Origin: Gnetum montanum
Lineage: Eukaryota > Streptophyta > Gnetopsida > Gnetales > Gnetaceae
Reading direction: 5' to 3'
Length of the DNA stretch: 24,881 bases
Assembly (NCBI GenBank): GCA_015680685.1
Contig: MNCI01009508.1
Coordinates: 233,958 to 258,838, forward strand
Positions within the stretch are counted from its first letter, which is position 1, and each line of letters opens with the position of its first letter. The notes beneath the pieces were generated by a model that saw nothing but the letters and a program-made list of their open reading frames with translations, made no database searches and was not told where the DNA came from. A program made the position numbers and the translations under genes. Below are positions 9,101 through 19,500 of this stretch, piece by piece.

Positions 9101-12100
9101 AGGCTTCACAGAGTTAGTTCCATCTCCTAGCACTTCGTAAGAATATTCTTGTAATATGAAGGCCTGGAGGAAATGTATATATTCTAAACTCCAACTTTCA
9201 TGAATTTGAAAATAGTGTTGTTGTTCTTTAGGGCAGAAATTTTGTGTGATATAGTGTGGTTAAAATTGATATTACAATTAGGTAATGTAAACAAGTAGAG
9301 GCACCTTGTTGGAGAAGTACCCCAACATGCTGAACCCATTGATAGCGAACAATATGATTTGGAGCACAGATTGTTCAGCTTACAAGTCTTAATCAATCAA
9401 CACATTTTCTTCAAATTTTGTATGAACTCAATAAATAGATGTAATAAAATAGTGATAGGAAACAGAAATTAATAATTTGCAAAAGAACAGATGCAAAATT
9501 TTACATGGTAAGAACTCTAAGGGTAGTGAAGAGATGTGTTGCTTCTGAACACTAAAGTCATGTTGTAGCCAAGTTAAGTTGTTTCATGCACATCAAATGA
9601 TACTTTATATGAATTTTTTTTGTCAATTCAACAATCAAGTTCTCTTGGCTGTCAACTGTACTTGCTGTTTATAGCTTTCTATCACACCTGTAGCTTTATA
9701 TTGCATAGGATCGACTGTACTTGCTGTTTCTTTAAAAAACCATTGTGTGACTTATAAAAAGAACTTTCTTTCTACATGGGATCTCTACCAAGTATCATTG
9801 TGATATGAAACATTAATAAACTCTTCCACGGTTGTTTTCCATTTATCATTATGAAATATCCATTCCTAGATCTGGAAATAGTTGCATAAGTCATCTCAGT
9901 TTATTTTGTTTTTAAAGTGTCTTCTACAACGCATGATACCCAACCTTCATTGAGGATAATGCCACTGTATGTTGTTTAATACTTATCCAAGAAACTGACG
10001 AGTCCCCAGGAGAATAAGATAACCAAACCAGGACCTATAGGTTTGAGGATCACTTTCTCAGTTAGCATTGCTATGTTTGAGTAATTCACATTGTCTTTTT
10101 GTACAGAAATCTTAAACCAACAAGGGAATGTGTTATTGAGTAATCTAAAAATAGCCTTCATATAGACTTTGTTCTGCTTGACCAGGACCTATAGGTTTGA
10201 GGATCACTTTCTCAGTTAGCATCGCTATGTTTGAGTCATTCACATTGTCTTTTTGTACAGAAATCTTAAACCAACAAGGAAATGTGTTCCTGAGTAATCT
10301 AAAAATTGCCTTCATATAGACTTTGTTCTGCTTTTTACGATGATGCATCAGTTGTGACTCAAGCTGTCAGCCTTTTGTCTTGTCATCGGTTGTGACTTGA
10401 GCTGTCAACCTTTTGCTCAACAAGACAATGAGCTAACCACTTGAGCCACCTATCAAGTCACTAACAAATTGAATCAAGTTGTGTATTTGTTAAATAAGTT
10501 AAGGTTCCAATAATTATTCAGTATTATGTAGAATCATTTTTTGGTGATTTGGCTAATGTTTTAAACATAAGACTCAAAGGTATGGATGGAACTTTGGCTG
10601 ATAATATTTTGTATTATTTTAATGAATCACCCATATAAGTTTGCTGACATAGGTCGGAAGGGGAGTTCGCCAGATTTCTATCCCCCAGCAATAGATGTGC
10701 CAGACCAAGATGCTGATCTTCCATGCCTTATTTAAATCATTCATAGACTTTGTTAATCACAGGAACATTGTGTTTAATAACAAGAATATCATCTAACATG
10801 AAATGCTAAAAAAAACTTGAATTTTATGTCTTGCTATAGAGGAAATACAAGGTAATATCTTTAATTGATATCTTCATTGCATAGAATCTCAAAAATTGTA
10901 CAGCTTTAAGTATTAAGTTCTTGAGGCATGTTTTAATATATATAACAAATTTTCAAGCTTATTTAATAGGCATAGCTTACTTGGTTATAGCATGTAGCTT
11001 GTGTTTTGCAAGTTATAGGTTGAGTCCCAAAGGAGTGTGCTTAGAGACATGTCAACTTTGGTGTGTGGTAAAAATATAAGTTTAGGCCATGGCATCAAGT
11101 AGACAGCCGACTATCGAAAATGCTTGTCAAAATCATTTACCCATCTTAATGGGTCTGCTCATGTTAATGGGATAAAGACACCATGATTATGATGAGTGAT
11201 TTTTTAAGTTTCTAATAATGTCCTTTTTCTTTCAAATATCCTTGTCAAGGTTCTATATATCTCTTCTGTAAGTTGTCTGCAAAGTAAAGTAATATTGATT
11301 TAATGTTACTTGGAAGAGACTTGAATTGCCTTTTGCTACTAGGCTAATAGTAATTAGTAAGGGTGAAAACCTTACCATGGAAGCAAACGTATCCCTAGAG
11401 TTTATCCCAATACCCTGAGAAAATTATTTTGCTACTGATCATGCCCTATATTTATCCAAACTATTGTCCTTTCATAACTTGGTTGTATAGACCCAATAGC
11501 GTATCATTATTTTTATATCCCAAGCTGTTGTTAGGATAGCCTATACCCTGTGCTTCTTTATTGGGTAATACTCTGTAACCATTGTCTTCTTCCACTGAGG
11601 TTTTGATAGTGTTTCTTTCATAATTGTTAGAATAATTTGGTATTGCACTTAAGCACATTAATTCTTTAACCTAGATTTGATGGAAATGGCGCATCATAAT
11701 TGGGCCTTGTATGTTTTCTTAGAGCAACTTCGTTTTACATCACTGTGTGTAGTGATTGAATTTGTATCTGAACGTCTTCTGATATTTTCTGAGAATTCTT
11801 TGAATTCTTATTCTATGTGTCCTTCCCATTTCTGTTTTGTCCGTTGTTCATATCCATCCATAGATCAAAATTTACAATGTAACACTATATGTTAAGTGTG
11901 TTCATCATCTCTTTCCAATATACTTTATCACATACAGTGTTTTGGAAAGTTACTAAGCTTGGCACTTGCAGACCCAATATCCTGTAGCCTTTTGAATTTA
12001 TTTGAATACATTAAGAACATTACTTCTTATGCCTTTTTAATAGAATATTTTAGTACAAAACACCCTACTAAGACATGGAAGTGCTCAAAGCATGGGATCT

Positions 12101-15100
12101 TCCCTTTCCCATCATCCTATGGACCTGAAGTTAGTTTTATTGGATAGCAATTAACAATTTATGCTGCTATGAGTACTGCCTGACGCACCACTGCGAGTGC
12201 ATGTAAGCATGGGTTAGCATTCATCTTACCATTTCCTTTAGCCTTTTATTGTTTATGTTGTGGATAATAAGGTGCTGTCACTTCTTGTTCTATGCCTTCT
12301 TGTTTTAAGCTTAACTATTGGATTGGAATCGTTCTCTAAATGATCGGTGATTTCACACGTGGCCCTATCAGAATCGTTTGATTCTAGAAGTTACGAAATT
12401 ATAAAAATCTAGAAAATCTCCATGTTTTTACTGTTTATAACTAAACAGTTCAACACAATTATAGAGAGTAACACAATTATAGAGAGTACTAATAATAATG
12501 TGTAAAAAGAAAAATTAGATACTAAATTTTATGCGGTGAACCCCAGAGGTAGAGTGAACTATCCGTCAAAATCAGTGCATAGCACTATTCAGTAGTTCAG
12601 TTGAGATAGAAACACAGCATCCAAAGCAGAACTCTTCTTCCTCATACATTATCATAAACTCAAAGTCCAATAGTTGCCGTGATTCACACAGCATTGATGT
12701 CAGGTAAATAGAAATTCCTGTGTTTTGAATTAAATCTTTTCAGGAGATCACAGACGTTAGTGTAAAATTACAATCAATGAACAAGCTTTCTAAAATGATG
12801 GTTAAAAAATTATTCTAGGCATGTGTCTATTTGATTTTTAATAGGATTAAAATCACAGTTCATTCAAATTAGCAAAACCTTCAGACATCTAACACAAAAA
12901 ACTCAATAGTAAATTCCTTTTTAAAAATGTTTCTAGGGAGAATTTCCTCCTTTATGCTATACAAGATATTCTTCTTAATTGAATTAAAGAGATTCTTTGC
13001 TAACATTCGAGGACTCCTCACAAAGGCCTGACAATGTGTGTAATCACCAAGCTAATGTAGACTTGAAAGACTTCATCAACCATAAATTTAGTTTCCTAAT
13101 TTTCCTGAGAGCACACTCAAATATTTAAAAACACAATTTTTGTTTTTACTACAGATGCTGCTCATCAATGCAAGCTTCTGTTAGGGACAGTTGAATCTGC
13201 CCTACCAAATGGCATTCCAGAATCTTTTGGCAGTGACTCTAAGCTACCTGAAATTATGAGTAATACATTAGAATTACTCCCAGAACTGTGGAAATATGCA
13301 GGAGACTTCCATGAGGCCATACTTTCTTATAGAAGGGCAGTGACTAGTCCTTGGATTCCGGATGTGGAACGTCTGGCCCGAATTCAAAAAGATTTTGCCA
13401 TTTGTTTGCTCTATGGCGGTGTAGATGCACCGCCTCCTAGCCTTGGCCTTCAAACTGAAGATGCATATGTTCCAAGAAATAATATAGAGGAAGCAATACT
13501 ACTACTGATGATCATATTGAGAAAACATGAATCGAAAAAGTTACCATGGGATCCTACTATAATGGAACATCTAACTTTTGCATTGTCCATCTCTGGAAAT
13601 TATGGGTCTTTAGCAGCAGTTTTGGAACAAATACTGCCTGGGATTTATAAAAGAACAGACAGATGGTATTCTCTTGCTCTTTCTTACAGTGCTGCAGGTG
13701 AAAACGAGGCTGCATTAAACCTTTTAAAGAAAATATTAAATGCTTCTGAGAATCCAGATGACGTCTATGCAGGTCTGTTGGCAGCAAAATTGTGTTCAGA
13801 AAGTTTAGTGTGTTTTGATGAAGGTGTGCAATTTGCAAATGCATCAGTTGAAAATTGCAAAGGCAACTTTGAGCATTTAACTGGTGTGGCTAGTAGCTTG
13901 CTTGGCATTTGTCTGGGGAAGAAAGCCAGATCCTCTGTATGGGACTCAGAGAGAGAGAAACTGCAAGATGATGCCATTGCTGCTTTTGAAGTTGCGTTAC
14001 AGAGGGAATTCAAGGATCCGGAAGTGATATTTCGAATGGGCATTGAATATGCTGAGCAACGAAATTTTAAAACATCCCGTGAATTTGCATACAAGTACTT
14101 GGAAGTGACTGCTGGATGTTCATTGAAAGGTTGGAAATTTCTGGCTCTTATATTAGCTGCCCAGAAGAATTTTAACGATGCAGAGACCATTATTGAAGCT
14201 GCATTGGATGAGACGGGCAAGTGGGAACAAGGAGATTTATTGCGTTTAAAAGCAAAAGTGCAGATGGCACAGGGAAAATCCATTCAAGCCATTGAGACAT
14301 ATAAGGTTCTTCTAGCTCTAGTTCAAGCTCAAAGGAAGACTTCACGGACAGGGAGTGGCAAATACAAGGTAGTGATTTATTTCAGATGATATACATTATA
14401 TTTATTATATTGCTTGTCTGGGGTAGTTACTTGAAAAAGGTTATACTTTCATCCACGGACTCTCTCAGAACCGTGTCTTAATGGACTCTCTCAGAACCGT
14501 GTCTTAATGAGATGAGCATTGAGCCCTTGAGTGATTATCTCTTTATATACATCATACTGCAGGAGTTTGGATGCCTATGATGATTTTTTTTTCAATTTTT
14601 TCAGTGTTTTACAATGTTATATGATATAGAACAAATAATTTTCCTTTCTGAATGGTTTTCTGAAATCACAGGTTGGTGAGGACAGAGGTCTAGAGCATGA
14701 GGCATGGCAAGATTTGTCTTATCTTTATATAATGCTAGGAAGGTTTGAGGATGGAAATGTTTGTTTGGACAAAGCTAAGAATTTTAAAGAGCATTCATGC
14801 ACTGAATGGCATGCAAGAGGTTGGGTTACTTTACCGACATCCAAGCTATCATTTTTAGAAAAATTTCACATATTAGTTTTTCTTTTCCTCGTTAAACAAA
14901 GTACAGTTTCCCTATTTGTTATGGCACCTATGTTAAAGAAATAACTTCTGCGGTAGACAACTTAGATTTAGAATAACTGTAGGGTGCCAAGGTGTGCATG
15001 CTTTGATGTAGATTTTTCAATGTTAAAATTTTGAAGTACTAAATATGAATAGTGATGGACCAAAGCTTTCTTTTTGTTAGGTTTATCATTCGAATCACAG

Positions 15101-15415
15101 GGTTGCTATAAAGAATCTTTGTCAGCGTTTTCAAATGCCTTAGCGGCTGATCCTGGTCACGTTCCAAGCATGATTGGCATTTCATCAGTTCTCCAGCAAT
15201 TTGGAGAACAGGCATTACCTGCTGCTAGAAGCTTTTTAACAGAAGCGTTAAGGTTGGAGCCGAACAATCATGTTGCCTGGTGCAACTTGGGTACAGTATA
15301 TAAGAAGGAAGGGTTTATAGCAAAAGCTATGGATTGCTTTCAAGCTGCATACGTTTTACAAGAATCTTCCCCTCCGGAAAAATTTTCTACTGCTTTAGGA
15401 TATGTCCAAAGGTAG
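6179..15415 (+). CDS. NPGR1: NPGR1-like TPR protein (NO POLLEN GERMINATION RELATED family)
   Basis: Coding exons: 6179-6385, 7101-7353, 13155-14368, 14672-14819 and 15081-15415, joined by GT-AG introns with consistent phase, giving 718 residues (Arabidopsis NPGR1 is about 694). The N-terminus MLLCSCSKEQFKF with SPES and SRDFS matches NPGR1; the second ATG (6188) aligns best with its start. EARALLGRYEYQQGN (70-84) begins the first TPR. A basic patch RKKGRSRSASSR (114-125) follows, then ELLPELWKYAG, WYSLALSYSAAGE, KGWKFLALILAAQK, and C-terminal TPRs (about 571-600, 608-642, 673-701). In Arabidopsis this family binds calmodulin and, with HYC and EFOP, scaffolds PI4K-alpha-1 at the plasma membrane; NPG1 is needed for pollen germination. 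Assignment to NPGR1 rather than NPGR2 is from remembered similarity. No disabling mutation was seen. Confidence 0.9.
6386..7100 (+). other. NPGR1-like intron after codon 69
   Basis: Phase 0, donor GAG|GTTTTT, acceptor TTGATTGCAG. The protein joins as SLNNE-EARALLG, the expected family sequence. The 715 bp are AT-rich with no recognised element. Confidence 0.85.
8335..8565 (-). mobile_element. tRNA-derived SINE-like element with intact B box
   Basis: The minus strand carries an A-box-like TGGTAAAGTGC (about 8546-8556) and a perfect B box GGGTTCAAGCC (8510-8520), about 35 bp apart as in pol III promoters. It lacks a foldable acceptor stem, so it is not a working tRNA gene. An A-rich run lies beyond the far end (8300-8312). 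Ends and target duplication are not resolved. Confidence 0.5.
9845..10010 (-). pseudogene. Ty1/copia RNase H fragment
   Basis: The minus strand reads SWISIKQHTVALSSMKVGY, then, after stops, LRWLMQLFPDLGM. This matches the copia RNase H block normally like SWxSKKQxTVALSSxEAEY followed by WLxxLLxDLG. Several stop codons interrupt it. The active-site E of the SSxEAEY motif reads K (SSMKVGY). It follows the RT-like piece and the integrase fossil in the correct order on the same strand. Confidence 0.8.
10027..10333. repeat. 154-bp tandem duplication in the copia fossil
   Basis: Two units, 10027-10180 and 10181-10333, begin ACCAGGACCTATAGGTTTGA and end in TTTGTTCTGCTT. They differ at only a handful of positions, so the duplication is younger than the decay of the surrounding copia sequence. 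Confidence 0.9.
10160..10340 (-). pseudogene. Possible copia reverse-transcriptase fragment
   Basis: The minus strand encodes KAIFRLLRNTFPCWFKIS, which loosely fits the copia RT block KxxYGLKQSPRxWFxxF, followed by SNIAML where families have SxxDxxLF. It precedes the RNase H fragment on the same strand. The similarity is weak, and the same peptide recurs in the preceding 154-bp unit. Confidence 0.4.
10346..10421. repeat. 38-bp tandem duplication
   Basis: Units at 10346-10383 and 10384-10421 share CATCRGTTGTGACT and GAGCTGTCA-like blocks, about 85 percent alike by eye. The second unit includes the B-box region of the adjacent SINE-like repeat. Confidence 0.75.
10384..10456 (-). mobile_element. 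SINE-like repeat S4
   Basis: The minus strand has a canonical A box TGGCTCAAGTGG (10437-10448), then GTTAGCTCATTGTCTT and a B-box-like AGCTCAAGTC (10394-10403). It is the best preserved head of the family also seen at 2678, 4100 and 4222. Confidence 0.5.
10965..11170 (+). mobile_element. tRNA-derived SINE-like element, plus strand
   Basis: An A box TAGCTTACTTGG (10973-10984) is followed 34 bp later by GGTTGAGTCCC (11018-11028), which is the tRNA T-arm GGTTCGAGTCCC with one C missing. A purely tRNA-like head followed by non-tRNA sequence fits a SINE. The 3' end and target duplication are not defined. Confidence 0.45.
12045..12300 (-). pseudogene. Ty1/copia integrase core fragment
   Basis: The minus strand reads GIEQEVTAPYYPQHKQ, the copia integrase block usually HGIxxExTxPYTPQQNG. 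Further on are CYPIKL (compare NRxPTK) and GKIPCFEHFHVLVGC (compare GKKPxVSHLRVFGC). Internal stops and frameshifts show it is dead. It lies about 2 kb upstream of the RNase H fragment on the same strand, the normal copia order. Confidence 0.82.
12452..12487. repeat. Perfect 18-bp tandem duplication
   Basis: AACACAATTATAGAGAGT occurs twice back to back without mismatch, inside the giant intron. Confidence 0.9.
14369..14671 (+). other. NPGR1-like intron before VGED
   Basis: Phase 0, donor ACAAG|GTAGTG, acceptor GAAATCACAG, 303 bp. Contains a perfect 26-bp tandem duplication at 14457-14508. Confidence 0.85.
14457..14508. repeat. Perfect 26-bp tandem duplication in intron
   Basis: Two identical units, each starting GGACTCTCTCAGAACCGTGT, at 14457-14482 and 14483-14508. 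No mismatches, so recent. Confidence 0.93.
14820..15080 (+). other. Last NPGR1-like intron
   Basis: Phase 1, donor AAGAG|GTTGGG, acceptor TTTTTGTTAG, 261 bp. The splice yields HARG-LSFESQG, matching the family where a TPR helix turn is expected. Nothing else was recognised inside. Confidence 0.82.
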
Positions 15416-16210
15416 CAAGATAGTCTATACTAACTCTTAATTCTTAATGACATCCTGCATTTCTACGTTATTGAATCTGAATCATGTACAAACAAAACTT
15501 TTTGATTAATTTATACACCACTTAGGGTTTATTCTCTGCATATTGGCAATTGTGCGCGATTTTTAATGGGACTTTTCATCAAAGATTTAGTCTTTCTGCT
15601 ATACATTGTTAAACCGTAGGTAAACTGAAGTATGACCTATCATGGAGAATGTACCATTCATTTAATGTATTTACTGGACAAAATACAGTCAAGATGACCG
15701 GTAGAGTAAATAATTTTTCTGGTGAAAGAAAATTCCATCACGATCAACTCATTACTTATGGTTGAAATTGCAGTTTCTGAATGTCGCCGCATTTTTTTAA
15801 AATGTTGTTTTAATGTAAATAAATATTATTTTTTAAGATGTGCTTGCGCTTACGGATAATGCTCAATAATATATTAACATATTACGATTCCCTTATTTAA
15901 AAATATCATTTCTGCTTGAGATTATTATAATAGAATCCGCACACGTACCATAAATGTTTTCATTATCATACTTTTTTCCACTTGTACATGTAGGAAGACG
16001 CACAGCTTTTTCGTTGTACAAATTGGTTCAATGTCTTCGTGTTTATAACCTGTTTATTCAAAGTTTCTAAAATTGAATTTATTATTGTGCCAGAAAAATT
16101 GTACAATTTGATCAATTTGAAACTTTTTCAATATAATAGAAATAATCTATGGAGAAGTATGTAATGAGAAGATTTTGGTAAACCACAGTATTATGAAACT
16201 GAAACTGATA
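15416..16210. other. Shared 3' intergenic region of two convergent genes
   Basis: This AT-rich stretch between the stop codons contains no protein-like frame. An AATAAA at 15818-15823 (+), about 400 nt after the NPGR1-like stop, is a possible poly(A) signal. Confidence 0.4.
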
Positions 16211-16211
16211 T

Positions 16212-16217
16212 TTTATT
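16212..16217 (-). terminator. Candidate RPL28 poly(A) signal
   Basis: AATAAA on the minus strand, about 375 nt after the RPL28 stop codon. Chosen by position only; plant signals are loose and other AT-rich sites are nearby. Confidence 0.3.
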
Positions 16218-16591
16218 ACATCTGTCTACATCCAAAGGATAGATAAATGAACTTGCAACAAGATCCCAATCAAATAAAGCTAAGATCAACATGTTGGAAA
16301 TTTAGAATACATAACAATCATTTGCTCGCACTTATACGTTCGGGATCAACCATATTATCTTTATAATTACCACGAGTTTCAATAGTAGTCTTCTTTCTTT
16401 TAATTTTTTAATAAGGTACAAACAAAAATTTTCAGATTCAAATGGCGATCTAGAAGTTGTGTCACAACTATAATGCTAAAATGCTAAGCATTTAAAAGCA
16501 AATTTACAGGCATCATGATGTGAAGTTGGCAAAACAGTTTTTAAGAATATAAAACAAACTGTCAAATGCAGCATCAGTTTCCCCCTTAATG

Positions 16592-19500
16592 TCAAAGCTT
16601 CCTCAGATCGATACCTGCCTCTTTAGCCATGGCATCCAATCCCTTCTTTGCTATTGTCCGTAGAGCCTTAGTTGATATCCTTAACTTCACCATCCGTTTT
16701 CCTGCTTCCCACCAAATTTTTTTGGCTTGTAAATTAACCTTTTGTAGTTTCTTTGTCTTTTTCTGAGAGAATGACACTTTGTTTGCATTGTTTGACTTCT
16801 TTCCAGTCAATGGGCATACCCGACCTGATTAAAAATTTTGAACAGAATCATGTTTTAAAAACATCATATGAACAATAATTCATAAAAAAGCATTCCACTT
16901 ACAAAAGTTTCCTTTCGAAAATGTCTATTATTATAGGGCATGGAATTCCAAGAAGATATCTATTATTCAATGTATTTTTTTGAAATCAAGGAAAAAAAGC
17001 ACATGCATCTCGACAGGCAGATAACTAATTTATCTAAACAAATTAGTATGTGCGTGATATCTACAATATTATCAAATCCTTTAAAGTTCTCACATACTAG
17101 GTCATACTTTCATTAGCTGTTTATTCACAACATACATTCGAAGTATCACAGCATAGGAAGCCAATGTTTCACAAACATGACATAGTGACTTACAGGTTAA
17201 GTAAAAAGCTGATCTCGTTTTAAAGGTCTTCAAAATATTTGCAATTCTGCATGTTAGAAGCCTATTCCAGGAGATAATATATTACCACAAATCATTTATG
17301 TTACCCTTTGCAAAACAATTTAAGTAATTAACCTCAATTGAACATATACAGATCTTTCAAAAATGGTCGTATGAATGGATTTTTTGTTTCAGAGAAGAAA
17401 ATTATGAATTGCCGTTGAACAAAAGAAAATTCAACCTCAACAAGAAGATATTACTGCTTCCATGATATTCTTGTGCTCAGTAATCTGAAAGGTTTCTGAG
17501 TATTTATAAGAATTTAAATTTTAACTGAACTGAATCTGACACGGATCTTTGAAATGACTTTTCACAATTTTTCAAGTTGAATCCTAACCAGATTCATTAT
17601 TCACATACATATGAAGTTTGACCACCCAACTAGACTACTTTCTAGCAAAATAACATTTTACTGGATCCTTGGGACCTGTGTCCCAAGGGAATGGTCTTAA
17701 CCTTTACTATTGTTTTAGGAATTTGACTTCCTCCTGATTTCATGAATCTCCATATCCATGTTCCATGGCAATAATTTTTAACTTAGAGCTTTAAAATTCT
17801 ATCATGACTATTGGGGCCTTTTGACATCATTTATAACAACACGCCATGATCATGTTCATCCAATTCACAAATATTTATATTTAAATGAGTGACAACAGTA
17901 ATTCATCAAAGGATAAAAATAACTCAGTATATCAATCACGTAACAATTCATAATTCACAAAGAAAAACTTAAAAACATCTAAAAGACTATAAATAGTAAT
18001 TTAATAAACTTCATAAAGAAAAACTTAAATATTGTTATTTGATGGATGTTGAAAGCTGAAATACAGTACTTAATACTTGCCTATTACACTAGTACATAAC
18101 CTTAACAATCCCAATTTACATGCTATACAAAGTGTTGTGCAACACTGGGCCATAATCCTTGAATTTATATCATTTCAGTACTGGTGTAATAGACAAGTAA
18201 CATAAGTAAAGATGTTTATAGTGCGAGCAGAAACTATAGGATAGAAACAAACAACAGTGTTGGGTATGTGCCGACTGACAGCCCCTGGTAGATCCTCTAA
18301 ATACAACATGGAATAATGGGTTGTATTCTTATCCCTGTACTGGTTGGTTTCAAAACCCTGCTACAGTTTACCTTCATAAGCCACATGCCAGCTAAAATAG
18401 ACATAGGATCAATCTCCTAGAAATAATATGGTATCTATGTATTATGTAGTGTTTCCTTTCTTAATGTTGTGTCGTAGGAAACGTTCTTCTATACATGGTT
18501 TCTCTCTGTTTTATTCTTGCAATAAGAGATGATTGCTACCAACTCTGTCTCTGTTTTATTCTTACAATAAGAGATGATTGTACCAATTTTTGCAAGCAAC
18601 AAACAAACAGAAGGTACCCACAAAGATTTTACTCAGCACGTAGCTTATAACTACATGCCCTCAAGAATAATCATGTCAAAATAGAAGAAACTTATTTCAA
18701 GTGCAAAAACTTGACAAGGCAATGTTATATATGGCTATGCCTTCAGAAAAGAACTTACTAGTATCTATTGAAGGGCTCAACACAAAACTTTTTTGCTCTA
18801 GTAGGTATAAAATTTAGTACATATAAGAGAAGAATATAGATTAAATTGATAACTGATAGGCCTAGAATACAGAAAAGATAGGAATTCGATACCAGCATAG
18901 GCAATAGTCAGCTAGTGTAGAATGCAATTCTTTTTAGCATTATAAGAATATCTCTAGGTTCTATGTTTTATAACTGTTTTATACAATACACAGGAAAAGT
19001 TTTTAAAACTGAGGTCATTCAAACTTTCATTTTAACATTAAACTTGTAATTTCCACCATCTGCTAAATTATGTTTAGTATTAGCAGTGTTTTCCACTCAA
19101 TTTCAAATGACTTTGTTTTCATAAATGGAATTGGACACCCTTTGGTGAAAAGAAATGGCAAAAACATTGTCTAGTAATCTGTGAATGATTGTGGAACTGA
19201 AAATTCCAATCCTCATTTCTCCGTGTGTAGTACGCATGGGAAAAAACAAAAAAGGGAAAAAAAAAACATCCAACAACACTGATGGCTTAAATCAAAACCA
19301 AGAGAGTTCATGCCAAAACCTACTGGTACAAATATCGTTTTCCTAACAAGACAAAACAAAAACAAGAGTCTATTTGCAGGACCTTTGGCATATAATGCCA
19401 TATGAACCAAATCCAAAAACGCAGTGAGAGACCAAAACATAACCAGTAAATGGGGAAACAAGGTATATAAATCTTAAACACATTTCTCCAATCCACAAAT

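Larger units (their letters stand above)
7354..13154 (+). other. NPGR1-like giant intron (5801 bp)
   Basis: Phase 1, donor AAAG|GTAATC, acceptor TTTACTACAG. The join gives ALGQAK-DAAHQCK, colinear with the family without a gap, so no exon is hidden inside. The intron holds a minus-strand copia fossil, SINE-like units and several tandem duplications. The stretches 7380-8330, 8570-9640 and 12310-13150 show no recognisable gene. Confidence 0.88.

Noticed and set aside
9300-9328. Minus-strand TGTTGGGG as the 3' LTR start of the copia fossil
   Set aside because: No polypurine tract precedes it and no matching 5' LTR was found, so it may be chance.
11461-12147. Frames of 65-83 codons in the giant intron
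   Set aside because: They lie in or next to the copia fossil on various strands, have no domain match, and would not be spliced into the gene.
13557-14283. Antisense frames of 95 and 172 codons across the main NPGR1-like exon
   Set aside because: They are mirror frames of a long, clearly conserved coding exon and have no family signature of their own.
15074-15080. ATG at 15074 as start of a separate small TPR gene
   Set aside because: It lies in the polypyrimidine/acceptor of the last intron; splicing from 14819 to 15081 gives the expected TPR sequence in frame.
17664-17688. Short hairpin CCTTGGGAC / GTCCCAAGG in the RPL28 intron
   Set aside because: Nine-bp arms are expected by chance in a region of this size and nothing else supports a function.
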